A DNA stretch of 48,988 nucleotides from Mycobacterium intermedium (lineage in GTDB: Bacteria; Actinomycetota; Actinomycetes; Mycobacteriales; Mycobacteriaceae), in the NCBI RefSeq assembly GCF_002086275.1, contig NZ_MVHT01000047.1, positions 1 to 48,988 of the forward strand, in the 5' to 3' direction. The stretch's first letter is position 1, and each line of letters starts with the position of its first letter. The notes under the pieces were generated by a model, which was given only the letters and a program-made list of their open reading frames with translations, was not told where the DNA came from and did no database searches. Below, piece after piece: positions 34,469 to 43,345 of this stretch. A program made the translations under genes and the position numbers.

Positions 34469-35019
34469 TCAGTGTGCGACCGGGCACCCGCCGGCGTAGT
34501 CCACCTGCCAATGCTTGATGCCGTTGAGCCAGCCCGATCGCAACCGGTCGGGAGCCGACAGCGGCACCAGGTCCGGCATGTGGTCTGCGATGGCGCCGAA
34601 CATCAGGTTCAGCGTCATCCGGGCCAGGTTCGCGCCGATGCAGTAGTGCGCGCCGTGACCACCAAAGCCCAGGTGTGGGTTGTGATTTCGGGTGATGTCA
34701 GTCGAAGTTGGCCGAGCGGTACAGCATGACGACCCGCTGGCCCTTCTTGATGGTCACACCGGACAGTTCGACGTCCTGCAGTGCGGTGCGTTGGAAGGAC
34801 GTGACCGGAGTGCCCCAGCGCACGATCTCGTCGGCCGCGGTTTCCGGGCGCCCCCGCTTGAACAGTTCCCACTGGTCGGGGAATTCGGTGAAGGCCATCA
34901 TGCCCTGGGTGATCGAATTGCGCGTGGTCTCGTTGCCGGCCACCGCCAACATGAGCGCAAACCAGCCGAACTCGTCGTCGGACAACTTTTCGCCGTCGAT
35001 GTCGGCCTCGAAGCCGACA
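34469..35019 (-). pseudogene. Cytochrome P450 remnant (CYP125-like C-terminal half)
   Basis: Two frames are needed. 35019-34698 encodes the I-helix (VAGNETTRNSITQG), the K-helix ExxR (DEIVRWGTPV) and the strand to RSANFD, then stops. After a gap of roughly ten missing residues the reading resumes one frame over with DITRNHNPHLGFGGHGAHYC (the haem-ligand Cys) and ends at 34469 with CPVAH. This ending and the FGGxGAHYCIGANLAR loop match what I recall of CYP125, the sterol 26-hydroxylase. The N-terminal half is gone. Upstream it is fused to the leader of another gene just after an AGGAGG...ATG. Confidence 0.85.
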
Positions 35020-35021
35020 TG

Positions 35022-35819
35022 TCAAACCTCCTGCGTCGACGGTGCCGGGACGACATCTGCAGCCATCGCTTCGATCGCAAGGAACGCGAAAGTCATCGCC
35101 GGAGCGAGTGTTCCACCCGCCCCGGGATAAGACGGACCCATCACGCTGACCGTCGTGTTGCCCGCCGCGTACAGGTCGGCGATCGGATGCCCGACGGCGT
35201 CGAGGACACGTCCGCTGGTGTCGGTGCGCAGCCCGGACTTGGTGCCGAGGTCGCCGGGCACCACCTGGACCGCATAGAAGGGTGCGGTGTCGACCGGGCC
35301 GAGCGATGGATTGGGCTTGACCCGAGGGTCGGTGTAGTGGACGTCGTTGAGCGTCTCGCCGCGATGGAAGTCGGGATCGGTTCCACGGCTTGCGAATTCG
35401 TTGAACCGCTGCACGGTCTGTTCGAGGTTGGCGACGGGCACGTCGATGTCGGTGGCCAAGCTGGCCAGCGTGTCCGCCTTGTGCAGCCAGCCCCGGCCGG
35501 GCCGCAGCCGCTGTGCGACCCGGCTGTCCGGTTGCAGCATGCCGGGTTCGATCGGGCCGATCGGAAACTTCTTGCGGTACTTGGCGTCGAAGATCATCCA
35601 GGCCGGAATCGCCTTGCCCGTCTGAGCGTGTGCGGCGTACATCGCCTTGCCGATGTTGTTGTAGTTGCTCGCCTCGTTGACGAAGCGGCGGCCGTCGCGA
35701 TCGACGAAGAAGCTCCACGGCAGGCTTTTCTCGATCACCAGCACCCACGCCGTCGGTTCGCCCGGCGGCAGCACCGCCGGTGTCCACCAGCAGTTGTCCA
35801 TCGTCGCGGTGTCGAGGTC
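35022..35819 (-). pseudogene. 3-ketosteroid dehydrogenase-like flavoprotein, 5'-truncated
   Basis: About 265 codons of the C-terminal part of a KstD/fumarate-reductase-type FAD protein: DRDGRRFVNEASNYNNIG, DFHRGETLNDVHY, PFYAVQVVPGDLGTKSGL, and the C-terminal FAD site LYAAGNTTVSVMGPSYPGAG. The N-terminal dinucleotide-binding GxGxxG domain is absent. The 3' end appears natural: after the TGA (35022) comes an AGGAGG and an ATG for a lost next gene, now fused to the P450 remnant. The 5' break is near 35820, where cupin sequence on the other strand begins. Could still be translated from an internal ATG but cannot be functional as is. Confidence 0.82.
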
Positions 35820-35825
35820 GGCGCC

Positions 35826-35976
35826 CGTCGTCGTGCGCGTCGGGCAGGCGGTGATGGTTCCGGCCGGGATTCCCCACGGAATCCGAAACGTCGGGACGCA
35901 GCGTTGCTCCTACCTGGCCGTGACCGGCCCCGGTGAATACCAGAAGGTGCTGGTGGACAAGGGAAGTCAGGCATGA
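35826..35976 (+). pseudogene. Cupin-domain protein, C-terminal remnant
   Basis: About 49 codons with a recognisable cupin second motif, VMVPAGIPHGIRNVGTQRC, and a natural-looking C-terminus. The N-terminal part with the metal-binding first motif is missing; the sequence changes to ketosteroid dehydrogenase on the opposite strand near 35820. Its TGA overlaps the ATG of the SDR fragment (ATGA), showing that these two were once an operon. Confidence 0.7.
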
Positions 35977-36140
35977 GCACCGGCAGGACCGTCGTCGTCA
36001 CCGGCAGTTTGTCCGGGCTGGGGCGCGCAACCAAGGAGGCGCTTGAGGCCGAGGGGGTACACGTGATCGGGGTGGACCTGCGGGACGCCGATATCATCGC
36101 CGATTTGTCCGAGCCGGCTGTAGTCGGCTCATGGTGCTGA
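35973..36140 (+). pseudogene. Short-chain dehydrogenase (SDR), N-terminal remnant
   Basis: 55 codons starting MSTGRTVVVTGSLSGLGRAT, the Rossmann TGxxxGxG motif of SDRs, through GVHVIGVDLRDADIIADLSE, then the reading leaves the family and stops at TGA 36138-36140. The catalytic YxxxK part is missing, so this is a 3'-truncated gene. In steroid-degradation clusters, SDRs of this hydroxysteroid-dehydrogenase type neighbour P450 and KstD genes. Confidence 0.75.
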
Positions 36141-36274
36141 TGTGACCATTGAGACTGGCCAGCCACAAGGCGCAAGCATGCACCATGCGTCTTTCAGTTT
36201 TGATGGCGTATGCGCTATCAGGCGGCGTCGCAGGGCGATCGGTAACGTGAGAACCCAGTAACCGGGAGGTCGCG

Positions 36275-37243
36275 TTGAAGGCAAGGTTGGCCGCGGGAGC
36301 GGCACTCGTCGGTGCGTTGGGCTGGGGTGGCCTGCGCGCGTTGGTCGCATGGATCGAGCAGAACCCCGATCCGCTGACGCGCGAACAGCTTCTCGCCGAA
36401 CCCCAGGGCGACGAGGTCACGATCGCCCGCCCGGACGGGACGTTGCTACGCGTGGTGACCGCCGGCGAAGGACCCACGGTGGTTCTGGTTCACGGCTACA
36501 CCGTCACCGTCGCCGAATGGAACGTCGTCTGGGATGAGCTGCTGGCCCGGGGTTACCGCGTCATCGGCCTCGACCAACGAGGCCACGGGCGTTCCACACT
36601 CGGCTCCGAGGGGATCGGATCAAAGCCCATGGCCGCCGACATCGCCGCGCTGCTGGAACATTTCGACGTTCGTGACGCCGTGCTCGTCGGGCACTCGATG
36701 GGCGGATTCGTCAGCATCCGAGCGCTATTGGACCATCCCCACCTGGCGTCGAGGTTGCGGGGATTGGTGTTGTTTGCGACGTGGGCGGGCCGCGTGATGG
36801 ATGGAGCGCCGCAGAACAAGGTGCAGATCCCGCTGCTCGAGTACGGCATTCTGCAACGACTGATTCGGAACAAGACGGTTGCAACGCTGTTCGGGGCGGC
36901 CCAGTGTGGGGCGCGTCCCTCGCCGGCGATGGTCCGGGTGCTTACCGAAGGGTTTCAGCAGCACGTCGAAGAACACGGGCCCCACCTGGAGATTGTGCGG
37001 GCCTTCTCCCGCGAGGACCGCTACCCGCGGTTGGGCGAGATCATGGTTCCGACGGTGGTCATGGTGGGGGCGGCCGACCGCACCACGCCGCCCAACCACT
37101 CGCGTCGGATGGCCGCCGGAATTCCGGGTGCACGTCTGGTGACGGTGCCTGCTGCGGGGCATGGGCTCAATTGGGAGGCGCCTGACGAATTGGTCAAAGT
37201 CATCGAATCGTTTGGGGTGCAGCAGGATTCGCTTTCCGGATAG
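36275..37243 (+). CDS. Alpha/beta hydrolase
   Basis: 322 aa. An N-terminal hydrophobic stretch (about residues 5-28) may be a membrane anchor. The hydrolase fold shows VVLVHGYTVT (oxyanion), the nucleophile elbow VLVGHSMGGFV (Ser in GHSMG, about 143), an acid in GAADRTTPP and the His in AAGHGLNWE; the triad is complete. An esterase, lipase or epoxide-hydrolase-like enzyme of unknown substrate. The TTG start at 36275 is preceded by GGGAGGT. Upstream 134 bases to the SDR remnant hold no gene. Confidence 0.88.
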   Translation: MKARLAAGAALVGALGWGGLRALVAWIEQNPDPLTREQLLAEPQGDEVTIARPDGTLLRVVTAGEGPTVVLVHGYTVTVAEWNVVWDELLARGYRVIGLDQRGHGRSTLGSEGIGSKPMAADIAALLEHFDVRDAVLVGHSMGGFVSIRALLDHPHLASRLRGLVLFATWAGRVMDGAPQNKVQIPLLEYGILQRLIRNKTVATLFGAAQCGARPSPAMVRVLTEGFQQHVEEHGPHLEIVRAFSREDRYPRLGEIMVPTVVMVGAADRTTPPNHSRRMAAGIPGARLVTVPAAGHGLNWEAPDELVKVIESFGVQQDSLSG

Positions 37244-37358
37244 ACCGGCCAGCGGCCACTGGCTCGGCATGTCTGAAATTGCCTGATGTGCGGGGGCGTC
37301 AAATTCGCTATGTTGCTGAGACGCGCGGCAAATCGTGCCCACACCCTTAAGGAGCCAA

Positions 37359-37988
37359 ATGGCAATGAAGGTTTCGATGATGGCAGCCGCGGTCGCGGCG
37401 ACCGCACTGGTAGCGGGTGGGGCACTCGCGGGGTGCGGGGGTGACAAAGAGTCACATCCCGCGTCGTCAACAACATCCTCAGCGGCTTCGTCCGCGTCTG
37501 CGTCTGGGTCGCCGACGTCGAGCACCCCCGCGGCGCAGCCGGGGGATTACAGCGGTCTGCTGCTCAAGACCGATGACATCGGCGTGCCCGGCAACACCTG
37601 GACTCTCACGCAGAAGCCCGGCACCAACCCGCCGGGCGTTGAAGGTGTCTACCTCAACCAGGACAACACTCGCAAGATCGAGATCTCGATCTACGTCTAC
37701 GCCAACCCCGGCGAGGCCGCCCAGGCGCTGGACCAGAACTCGAAGATGATTCCGGAGCTGAGCACCAAAGCGACGCCGGAGCCGACCGACGTGGGCGACG
37801 CCAGCGTGGTTGCCGTCGGACCGTCGCCCGACGGTGCGAAGGCGAAGGGGATCGTGATGTTCACCCAGGGCAAGGTGTTCACCGTCGTTGAACTCGAGAG
37901 TGCCCCCGACGACCCGGTGAGCCAAGACTTCATCCTGGAGCTCAGCAAGAAGCAGGACGCCGCGATCAAGTCCGGGTTGCCTCAGTGA
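37359..37988 (+). CDS. Lipoprotein of unknown function
   Basis: 209 aa. Signal peptide with lipobox LAGC (ATALVAGGALAGC, Cys about 24), then a Ser/Thr/Ala linker of about 35 residues and a compact domain (GDYSGLLLKTDDIGVPG, IEISIYVYANPGEAAQALDQ). The fold resembles the mycobacterial LpqN/sensor-type lipoprotein domains that bind small molecules, but I do not recognise the family. ATG 37359 is preceded by AAGGAG; ATG 37365 is also possible. Confidence 0.85.
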   Translation: MAMKVSMMAAAVAATALVAGGALAGCGGDKESHPASSTTSSAASSASASGSPTSSTPAAQPGDYSGLLLKTDDIGVPGNTWTLTQKPGTNPPGVEGVYLNQDNTRKIEISIYVYANPGEAAQALDQNSKMIPELSTKATPEPTDVGDASVVAVGPSPDGAKAKGIVMFTQGKVFTVVELESAPDDPVSQDFILELSKKQDAAIKSGLPQ

Positions 37989-38034
37989 CCGCGGGTTAGG
38001 CGCGGATCGACCGCGGCCGGCGCGACCGGGTGGC

Positions 38035-38280
38035 TTACAGGCTGCCCGGCGTGCCGACGGGAACCTGCACGCCCAGCCAGTTGCAGGGCAGCCAGGTTTG
38101 CCACGCGACAAGCCCGCATTGCTGTTCGGGCGTCAGTGGGCTGGGCCCGGCGCAGGGCGGAGTGGCGGGACCGCCGCAAACATTGGGATCGGCTGATGCC
38201 ACGCCCAAATTTGCGAAAGTAGTTGCGCCGATCGCCAATGTGATGGCGGCGGCGGCCGAACAATATCGAATGCGATTCAT
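38035..38280 (-). CDS. Small secreted Cys-containing protein
   Basis: 81 aa. Signal peptide MNRIRYCSAAAAITLAIGAT cleaved near ASA-D (about residue 30), leaving a 51-residue mature peptide with four cysteines (NVCGG, PPCAG, EQQCG, LPCNW) and many Pro and Trp residues. Four Cys suggest two disulphides. No family recognised; small secreted mycobacterial proteins of this type are common and uncharacterised. Convergent with the lipoprotein gene. Confidence 0.7.
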   Translation of the reverse strand: MNRIRYCSAAAAITLAIGATTFANLGVASADPNVCGGPATPPCAGPSPLTPEQQCGLVAWQTWLPCNWLGVQVPVGTPGSL

Positions 38281-38369
38281 GGCGAGCTCGAATCTGTCGA
38301 AGATTGACGAATCTTAACGCTGACGCCGGACAGCGGTAACCCCGTTTTTCGGTACGGGCTAGGGCCTGC

Positions 38370-38600
38370 CTAGTGCATCTGTCTGGTTGCCGACGTCCAC
38401 TGCTGGCCGTCGAAATACCGCAGCACGTTGGGGTCGCGGGTGTCGGGGTACCAACCGGGTTCGGTCGTGGGCTGCCATCCGTGGGGGACGTACGGCTCGG
38501 ACTTGGATGAATCCGCCAGCCGAACTACCAGCAGGATGATGCCGGTGATGACGGCGGCCGCGAAGAGACCCACGAGGAGCAAAAGCAACAAGGCGGCCAC
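38370..38600 (-). CDS. Small membrane protein with DUF2510 domain
   Basis: 76 aa. One transmembrane helix (about residues 2-27) followed by a DUF2510 motif, PGWYPDTRDPNVLRYFDGQQ. DUF2510 is a short actinobacterial motif near membrane segments, with no known biochemical role. The start is GTG 38600, with only a weak ribosome-binding site. A second DUF2510 motif occurs in the HIRAN protein nearby. Confidence 0.75.
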   Translation of the reverse strand: MAALLLLLLVGLFAAAVITGIILLVVRLADSSKSEPYVPHGWQPTTEPGWYPDTRDPNVLRYFDGQQWTSATRQMH

Positions 38601-38607
38601 GAACCCA

Positions 38608-38901
38608 TCATCCCCGATCCGAACTGGTCGTTGACGACGGTTCTCGGTCGTGACGTGAATATGCGTTGTCGGCAGCGCCGCTCAACGGATGGCAGCCGGG
38701 GGAGAGCGGAGGTGCGTACAACACCGTGTCGCATTCGAGGCACCGCCAGGTCATGTGGCCGCCACGGCGCGCGCAGTCGCACGGTTGATGTCCAACCTGC
38801 GCACGGTGTCCGCCGAGTAGATGGCCGTGGGGACAGCGCTCGGGCGGACGCACCATCCACGTGCCGGTGGTGCAGCGGACCAAGTCGCCGACGGCAGCCA
38901 T
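38608..38901 (-). CDS. Small zinc-ribbon-like protein
   Basis: 97 aa. The Cys/His pattern CPHGHLL...GHQPCDCARRGGHMTW..CLECD..LYAPPLSPGCH fits a small zinc-binding module of a kind repeatedly seen in uncharacterised mycobacterial proteins. Function unknown. ATG 38901; seven bases separate its stop from the start of the DUF2510 gene, so the two are probably co-transcribed. Confidence 0.65.
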   Translation of the reverse strand: MAAVGDLVRCTTGTWMVRPPERCPHGHLLGGHRAQVGHQPCDCARRGGHMTWRCLECDTVLYAPPLSPGCHPLSGAADNAYSRHDREPSSTTSSDRG

Positions 38902-39457
38902 GTGCTGACCGTAGATCGTGGCTACGACGGTTCCGGCGTCATCTGCTGGAAAAGGGGGCTGCTGGACCGGATACCTCGCGCGCGCCTAATCAAAAGTCGT
39001 GTAGATCAACGAATTCGTGACGCGACGTGCGCCTCGCCAAGCCCGGCCAGATGACTGACTGGTCGTGTGGATCCCGAACGGATGCCACCACGGCGCGGGG
39101 AGGTGGCTTACCCCACGGAAGTTTGGCTGAGCCGAGGCTCTGCAACGGGCCGTTCCCAGCTGACTCGCCAAACAGATTGTTAATAAACGGGATTCGTTGC
39201 GATCTGCCGCCGCTTCCGGTATGAGACTCCATTGTGGGAACAAGTTCTGAGACTCTGCGACGTGGCAATTAGGTGCTTGCAGCAGGTCCCGTAGGCCGTC
39301 TCAGTTCTTTAGTTTTGCGACGTTAGCTCGCGACTAAAAAGTCCCGTCCGTCGGGCGCTGCCAGACTCTAGGGCCGGAGCGGGTTCAACCCGGTACAACA
39401 TGCGACCTCTAGGGAACGGATCAAATCGAAGAATTGGCACGTCGTGACGACGCGTGC
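38902..39457. other. 556-base region without a convincing gene
   Basis: Short frames exist on both strands but none has family features or a good start. The region contains the palindrome CGGGTT-C-AACCCG (39380-39392), two CTCTAGGG copies (39366-39373, 39407-39414) and three GAGAC/GTCTC words between 39222 and 39303. Base composition becomes less GC-rich here than in the core genes. It looks like the left border of an inserted island rather than ordinary intergenic DNA. Confidence 0.4.
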
Positions 39458-40114
39458 TTAATCAAATTGGGAAGCCTCGGGGATAAGGATTGTCACGCGC
39501 GCCCGGATGATCCCGTCGTCGCTCTTCGCCCAGATCCTCGCCTCACCTGTTGCCAGACTGCCCTGCCGCGCGATGCGCAGGAGGCCATCGGTGTACGAGG
39601 CAGCAAGGTCGGCGTCGAGGTAGCCGACGTGGTTCTGCCCGACCATCACGGCGACGGCGTTGGGGTCGTGCTCATTCCATGGCTCGGGAACGAGGATGCA
39701 GCGGACCGACTTTAGGGTCACACCACCGTCGGTGATCGGCATACCGGCTTCCTTGAAAACCCGGCGGATGTCTTTGGCGCGGTAAGTCTCACCGACAACC
39801 TCGACCTGCTCTTCGAGGGGATGGCGCGGCTCCTCAAGCGTCGCGGTAGCGACGACATCCGCAAGTGGAGTCTTTGGGTTTCGGCCGTTCGCCCTTGTCG
39901 GGGGCGTTGCCTGGCGCGTGTAGGCAGTGACCAACGATGAATTGTGCGTGGCAGGTAGAGCGGGTACAGCCGACTCGGCCGGCTCTGGCGCGGGAATTCG
40001 CGTGTAGTGATCGGTCCACCTGGCGCCGTCCCACCAGCGGAGCTGGTTGGTGCCTGCGGGGTCCGGGCACCACATAGGCGGAGGCAACGACTGCGGGTAC
40101 TGGCCGGGTTCCAC
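39458..40114 (-). CDS. HIRAN-domain protein with N-terminal DUF2510 motif
   Basis: 218 aa. An N-terminal DUF2510-like motif (GTNQLRWWDGARWTDHY, about residues 20-37), a disordered Thr/Pro/Ala linker, and a C-terminal HIRAN domain from about residue 100 (EVVGETYRAKDIRRVF, LVPEPWNEHDPNAVAVMVGQ, HVGYL). HIRAN domains bind single-stranded or damaged DNA ends and occur in HLTF/Rad5-type remodellers and stand-alone bacterial proteins. GTG 40114 has AGGAGG six bases upstream. It neighbours likely defence genes; a DNA-recognition role there is an inference. Confidence 0.78.
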   Translation of the reverse strand: MEPGQYPQSLPPPMWCPDPAGTNQLRWWDGARWTDHYTRIPAPEPAESAVPALPATHNSSLVTAYTRQATPPTRANGRNPKTPLADVVATATLEEPRHPLEEQVEVVGETYRAKDIRRVFKEAGMPITDGGVTLKSVRCILVPEPWNEHDPNAVAVMVGQNHVGYLDADLAASYTDGLLRIARQGSLATGEARIWAKSDDGIIRARVTILIPEASQFD

Positions 40115-40310
40115 ATCGCCTCCTAAGCGTTTGGCTAACTAATGCTACGAGCAGTCACGAAATTGTGTGGGCGGTATGGCGGGACTTTCGGAGGTCCCTT
40201 CCCGCGTGGTCCCGGCGTATACCGCCGCGACTATTCGTGTTGCAAGGGATCTATCCGGGGACGACTGCGATTAGATATAGGGGTTGGAGGTTCAAGTTGA
40301 GGGGACCGCA

Positions 40311-41396
40311 GTGCGAGGGCGTGCGCGATGGCTGGGCATGGTGGAATCGTCACGCGACGAATGCCTTAACGCAGTCGAGTTCTACAACCGCCCTGGAAGC
40401 CGCCGTCCGCTTGAAGCGTTCCTCGTGCACATGCACATCGCGTGGCTTTATCTATTGCAGGCGGAATTTGAGCAAGCCGGGATCAACTACTCGTACCTTG
40501 TTAGCACTAAGCCTCGCCGGTACATGAAGGTCGACGGGGAAAGGAAGTCGTGGGACCTGTACCGAAGTGTCGCTGAGCGTTGGCCCGATCCGCAGCACCC
40601 CGTTCGCAAGAACTTGGAACTCACGATCCGGTTAAGGAACAAGATTGAGCATCGGCATGAGCACGGTCTAGTGGTCGCGTCTGCTGGCTTCTGCCAGGCG
40701 CTGGTCCTCAACTACGAGGCCGAGATGACGGAGAAGTTCGGCTCGCGCATGTCCGTCGCTTCGCTGGTGCATCTTCCAGTCTCGCTCAGCACTTTCAACG
40801 AGGAAGGAGTAAAGACTCTCGTTGCCGCGCAACTATCGCTACCAAAGAGGTTGAGAAACTTTTTCATCGACTTCCGCAGCGGTCTCGGCGAAGACGTCTT
40901 GAATGACCGCCGGTTCGAATTTCGGGTCGAGTTAGTTCAGAAGCGCGCACCGAGCGGGGACGCTGATTTAGCAGTTAGTTTCGTTCGCGAAGCCGACCTG
41001 TCGGAGGGTGAACGAAAGGCATACGAGGCGCTGGAAAAGACCGGTCGGGTCATCGTGCGTGATAAGTTTCGCCCTGTTACGAACCTTGGCCGGTTTCGGC
41101 CTAGCGACGTGTGTAGGCGCGTCGAGGCTGCGATCCCGTTCAGGTTCAGTGCCTCAGCAGAGTTCCCCCAGGCATGGAAGAACCTCAAACTTCGTCCTTC
41201 CAGCACGGCTCGGGGAGATGCGAAGAAGATTACGGACGAACGCTACTGCTTCTACGACGAAGTGCATCGCGACTACGTCTATACGCAGGCATGCGTTGAT
41301 CTGTTGATCAGAAAGTGCGGGACCGAGGCTGGCTTCATCGAGGTTATCGGCCGCAAACCGCGCCTAAAGGCTACACAGGAGCTACTTTCGTCGTAG
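40311..41396 (+). CDS. DUF3644 (HEPN-like) protein
   Basis: 361 aa. The N-terminal 150 residues match the DUF3644 family: SSRDECLNAVEFYNRP, LEAFLVHMHIAWLYLLQAEF and LRNKIEHRH. The RNKIEH segment (about residues 109-114) is the Rx4H motif of HEPN nucleases, found in RNA-cutting toxins and abortive-infection proteins. A charged C-terminal part of about 200 residues has no recognised domain. GTG 40311 follows GAGGGG at good spacing; TTG 40284 is an alternative, ATG 40338 a later one. Defence function is inferred from the motif and the neighbouring Mrr-type nuclease. Confidence 0.75.
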   Translation: MRGRARWLGMVESSRDECLNAVEFYNRPGSRRPLEAFLVHMHIAWLYLLQAEFEQAGINYSYLVSTKPRRYMKVDGERKSWDLYRSVAERWPDPQHPVRKNLELTIRLRNKIEHRHEHGLVVASAGFCQALVLNYEAEMTEKFGSRMSVASLVHLPVSLSTFNEEGVKTLVAAQLSLPKRLRNFFIDFRSGLGEDVLNDRRFEFRVELVQKRAPSGDADLAVSFVREADLSEGERKAYEALEKTGRVIVRDKFRPVTNLGRFRPSDVCRRVEAAIPFRFSASAEFPQAWKNLKLRPSSTARGDAKKITDERYCFYDEVHRDYVYTQACVDLLIRKCGTEAGFIEVIGRKPRLKATQELLSS

Positions 41397-41425
41397 CTCT
41401 GCGGCAGAAATTGTCGCTGACCACG

Positions 41426-42934
41426 TCAGAGAGCGAACTCAGAGTCACCGGAATCTGGGACGGGGTCACGCCAATCGTCGGGCATTTCAATTTTTGCCTT
41501 CATATCTGCGTGTTCTTCTAATAGATAAAGCAAATTACCGCCGTCGATGAGTTCGATCGGCTTGTTCTGCGCGAACTCGAACGAGGCTTTGCCGTATCCG
41601 CTCGTTGTTACAAGTATTCCCTTCGACGCGCCTTCGTTTTGCAAGGTGCCGAATAGGTCCCGTACCGCAGACACCCCAACAGTGTGCTTGTACCGCTTGG
41701 CTTGGATCACGACCTTGCCGCCGAATATGGGCCGGGTGTCGTAGGCTACACAGTCCACCCCGCCATCTCGTGAAGACCGTGTTTGCTTGGCCTCTAGCCC
41801 CATGTTGGTGAACAAATTTTGAATCAGGGATTCGAATTCGGCAGGGGTGAGCTCCATAAGGTTGGGGCGGTCATCCATTGCTCCCAAAGTGTCGGTTTCG
41901 GCGATAAATCGCGGGTCCACCATAGAGAATTCAAGCAACGGGCGGACTGGGAGCAACTCAGCGGGACTGCGGGACACGCTGGCGGACAAATGTTTTAGGC
42001 AAGCACCTGGATCGACATGGGCAAGCTCGAATTCGGTGAATACGTCCCGAGTTACACGCACTGTGAGCAAACATGGACGAACAGGTCGACCGCTTCGCGG
42101 ATCGAGGGTTTCTACGATACCGTTGAATACGACGACGTCGATGTTGCCTCCCGTATCTGAGGCAAATACGTGGGCTAGGCATAACAAGCTTAATTGCGCT
42201 ATCACGCTGGCGTACATTGATTTTATCTGCGTTGCTGGCCGGGCCGCCTTTGTGATACTGTCCCGACTCTTCACGTAGCGATAGGACTTCACCTCGGGCA
42301 CCACTTTGACTGTCGGTAATTCAAACTCGACTACCAACTGCCGCGAATCGCGCGAGTAGGCAACCTTGGCGCTGGGTTGGATGCCAGCCGGAAGCACCAT
42401 CGAATCAAGGACCGCGGTGGCATAGGCGGTTACTCCATCTGGGTCACCTTCGCGTGCTTGCAGGTAAGTCCACTCTGGCGGTGTTTGGCGCATATGCGCG
42501 AGACCATCGGCAAGGAGGTTGGTGAGGTCCCGTATGCATGCTTCGATGCGTCTGTTCTCGGCCTCTACTTGAGGTACCAGCCCGGCGGCGGCAGCGACCA
42601 CGCGAGCAACTTCCAGTTCGTCAAAATTGGCGCCCTCCGCCCAGCGCTGCCTTTCATAGGCCATCCTGCGAGCCTCTGCGGCTTCCCTCTCTCTTTTGGC
42701 GGCGATAGCCGCAGCTTCGGCGGCTTTGCGTGCCTGTGTTTCTTCTGCGATCCTCGCCTTTTCTGCCTGCTCGACAGCGAGTGCTCGGGCTTCCTGCTCC
42801 CGCTTGGATTTGGCCCGCGCATTCAGCGCCGCACCGACGAATACCGCTACCGCGACTGGCAAAACTACAAACCAGTACTTAACTAAGAGGGCGGCGACTA
42901 CGAGGATGGCAATGATGGCCAGAACGGCTTGCAT
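41426..42934 (-). CDS. Membrane-anchored Mrr-type restriction endonuclease
   Basis: 502 aa. Two N-terminal membrane helices (about residues 2-37), a Glu/Ala/Arg coiled coil (about 40-100), a middle domain of unknown type (about 110-340), and a C-terminal Mrr catalytic domain: LTPAEFESLIQNLF (362-375), the metal Asp394 in RDGGVDCVA, and Gln411-Ala-Lys413 in VVIQAKRYKHT, i.e. the D-QxK form of the PD-(D/E)xK site. All catalytic residues are present. Mrr enzymes cut modified or foreign DNA. ATG 42934. Convergent with DUF3644 (29-base gap). Confidence 0.88.
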   Translation of the reverse strand: MQAVLAIIAILVVAALLVKYWFVVLPVAVAVFVGAALNARAKSKREQEARALAVEQAEKARIAEETQARKAAEAAAIAAKREREAAEARRMAYERQRWAEGANFDELEVARVVAAAAGLVPQVEAENRRIEACIRDLTNLLADGLAHMRQTPPEWTYLQAREGDPDGVTAYATAVLDSMVLPAGIQPSAKVAYSRDSRQLVVEFELPTVKVVPEVKSYRYVKSRDSITKAARPATQIKSMYASVIAQLSLLCLAHVFASDTGGNIDVVVFNGIVETLDPRSGRPVRPCLLTVRVTRDVFTEFELAHVDPGACLKHLSASVSRSPAELLPVRPLLEFSMVDPRFIAETDTLGAMDDRPNLMELTPAEFESLIQNLFTNMGLEAKQTRSSRDGGVDCVAYDTRPIFGGKVVIQAKRYKHTVGVSAVRDLFGTLQNEGASKGILVTTSGYGKASFEFAQNKPIELIDGGNLLYLLEEHADMKAKIEMPDDWRDPVPDSGDSEFAL

Positions 42935-43081
42935 GAGCAGTAGGTTACGTCGCGGCTAGGACAGCGAGAAGGGATTAGACAACGCCTCAAGGAGGTGCGT
43001 GCCGCGGTCCGGTTGCCAACGGCGTCGTTGTCTTGGTGCGCACCTCCGAGCTGAAAGCCGCGTTGCGCTTTAGCTACGCGC

Positions 43082-43234
43082 TCACCGTAAGCGAGCTACG
43101 CCGCAACTGACCACCTGGCCGTCAAATGTGACGCTGTCGTGATAACCGGTCTCGTCGGTCTTGAAGGCAACCCCCCATACGAACGGCTGGAGCAGATACG
43201 GGTCCCTATCGGCGGTAGCTGCGGCCTGAGCTCG
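43082..43234 (-). pseudogene. Possible C-terminal gene remnant
   Basis: About 50 open codons ending TGA at 43082 and running back to a TAA at 43235-43237, with no start codon: DRDPYLLQPFVWGVAFKTDE, then GYHDSVTFDGQVVSCGVARLR. The composition is protein-like rather than shadow-like, so it may be the tail of a lost gene. No family recognised. Confidence 0.3.
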
Positions 43235-43345
43235 TTACAGCCAGGGTGCTGACGGTGGTCATCACGTAACCCATGCCAATTCGCGCTTTCAAATGTCACA
43301 CTGTGCTGACCCATATCGGAAAGATGCAGGTCAGCACGATATATG

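Noticed and set aside
35022..35801. Intact 260-aa flavoprotein from internal ATG 35801
   Set aside because: The N-terminal FAD-binding domain is missing and the flanking sequence changes abruptly to another gene on the other strand; called a remnant.
39380..39392. tRNA-like or attachment-like palindrome GGGTTCAACCC
   Set aside because: No cloverleaf can be formed around it and the sequence does not match any tRNA or tmRNA end; kept only as a palindrome.
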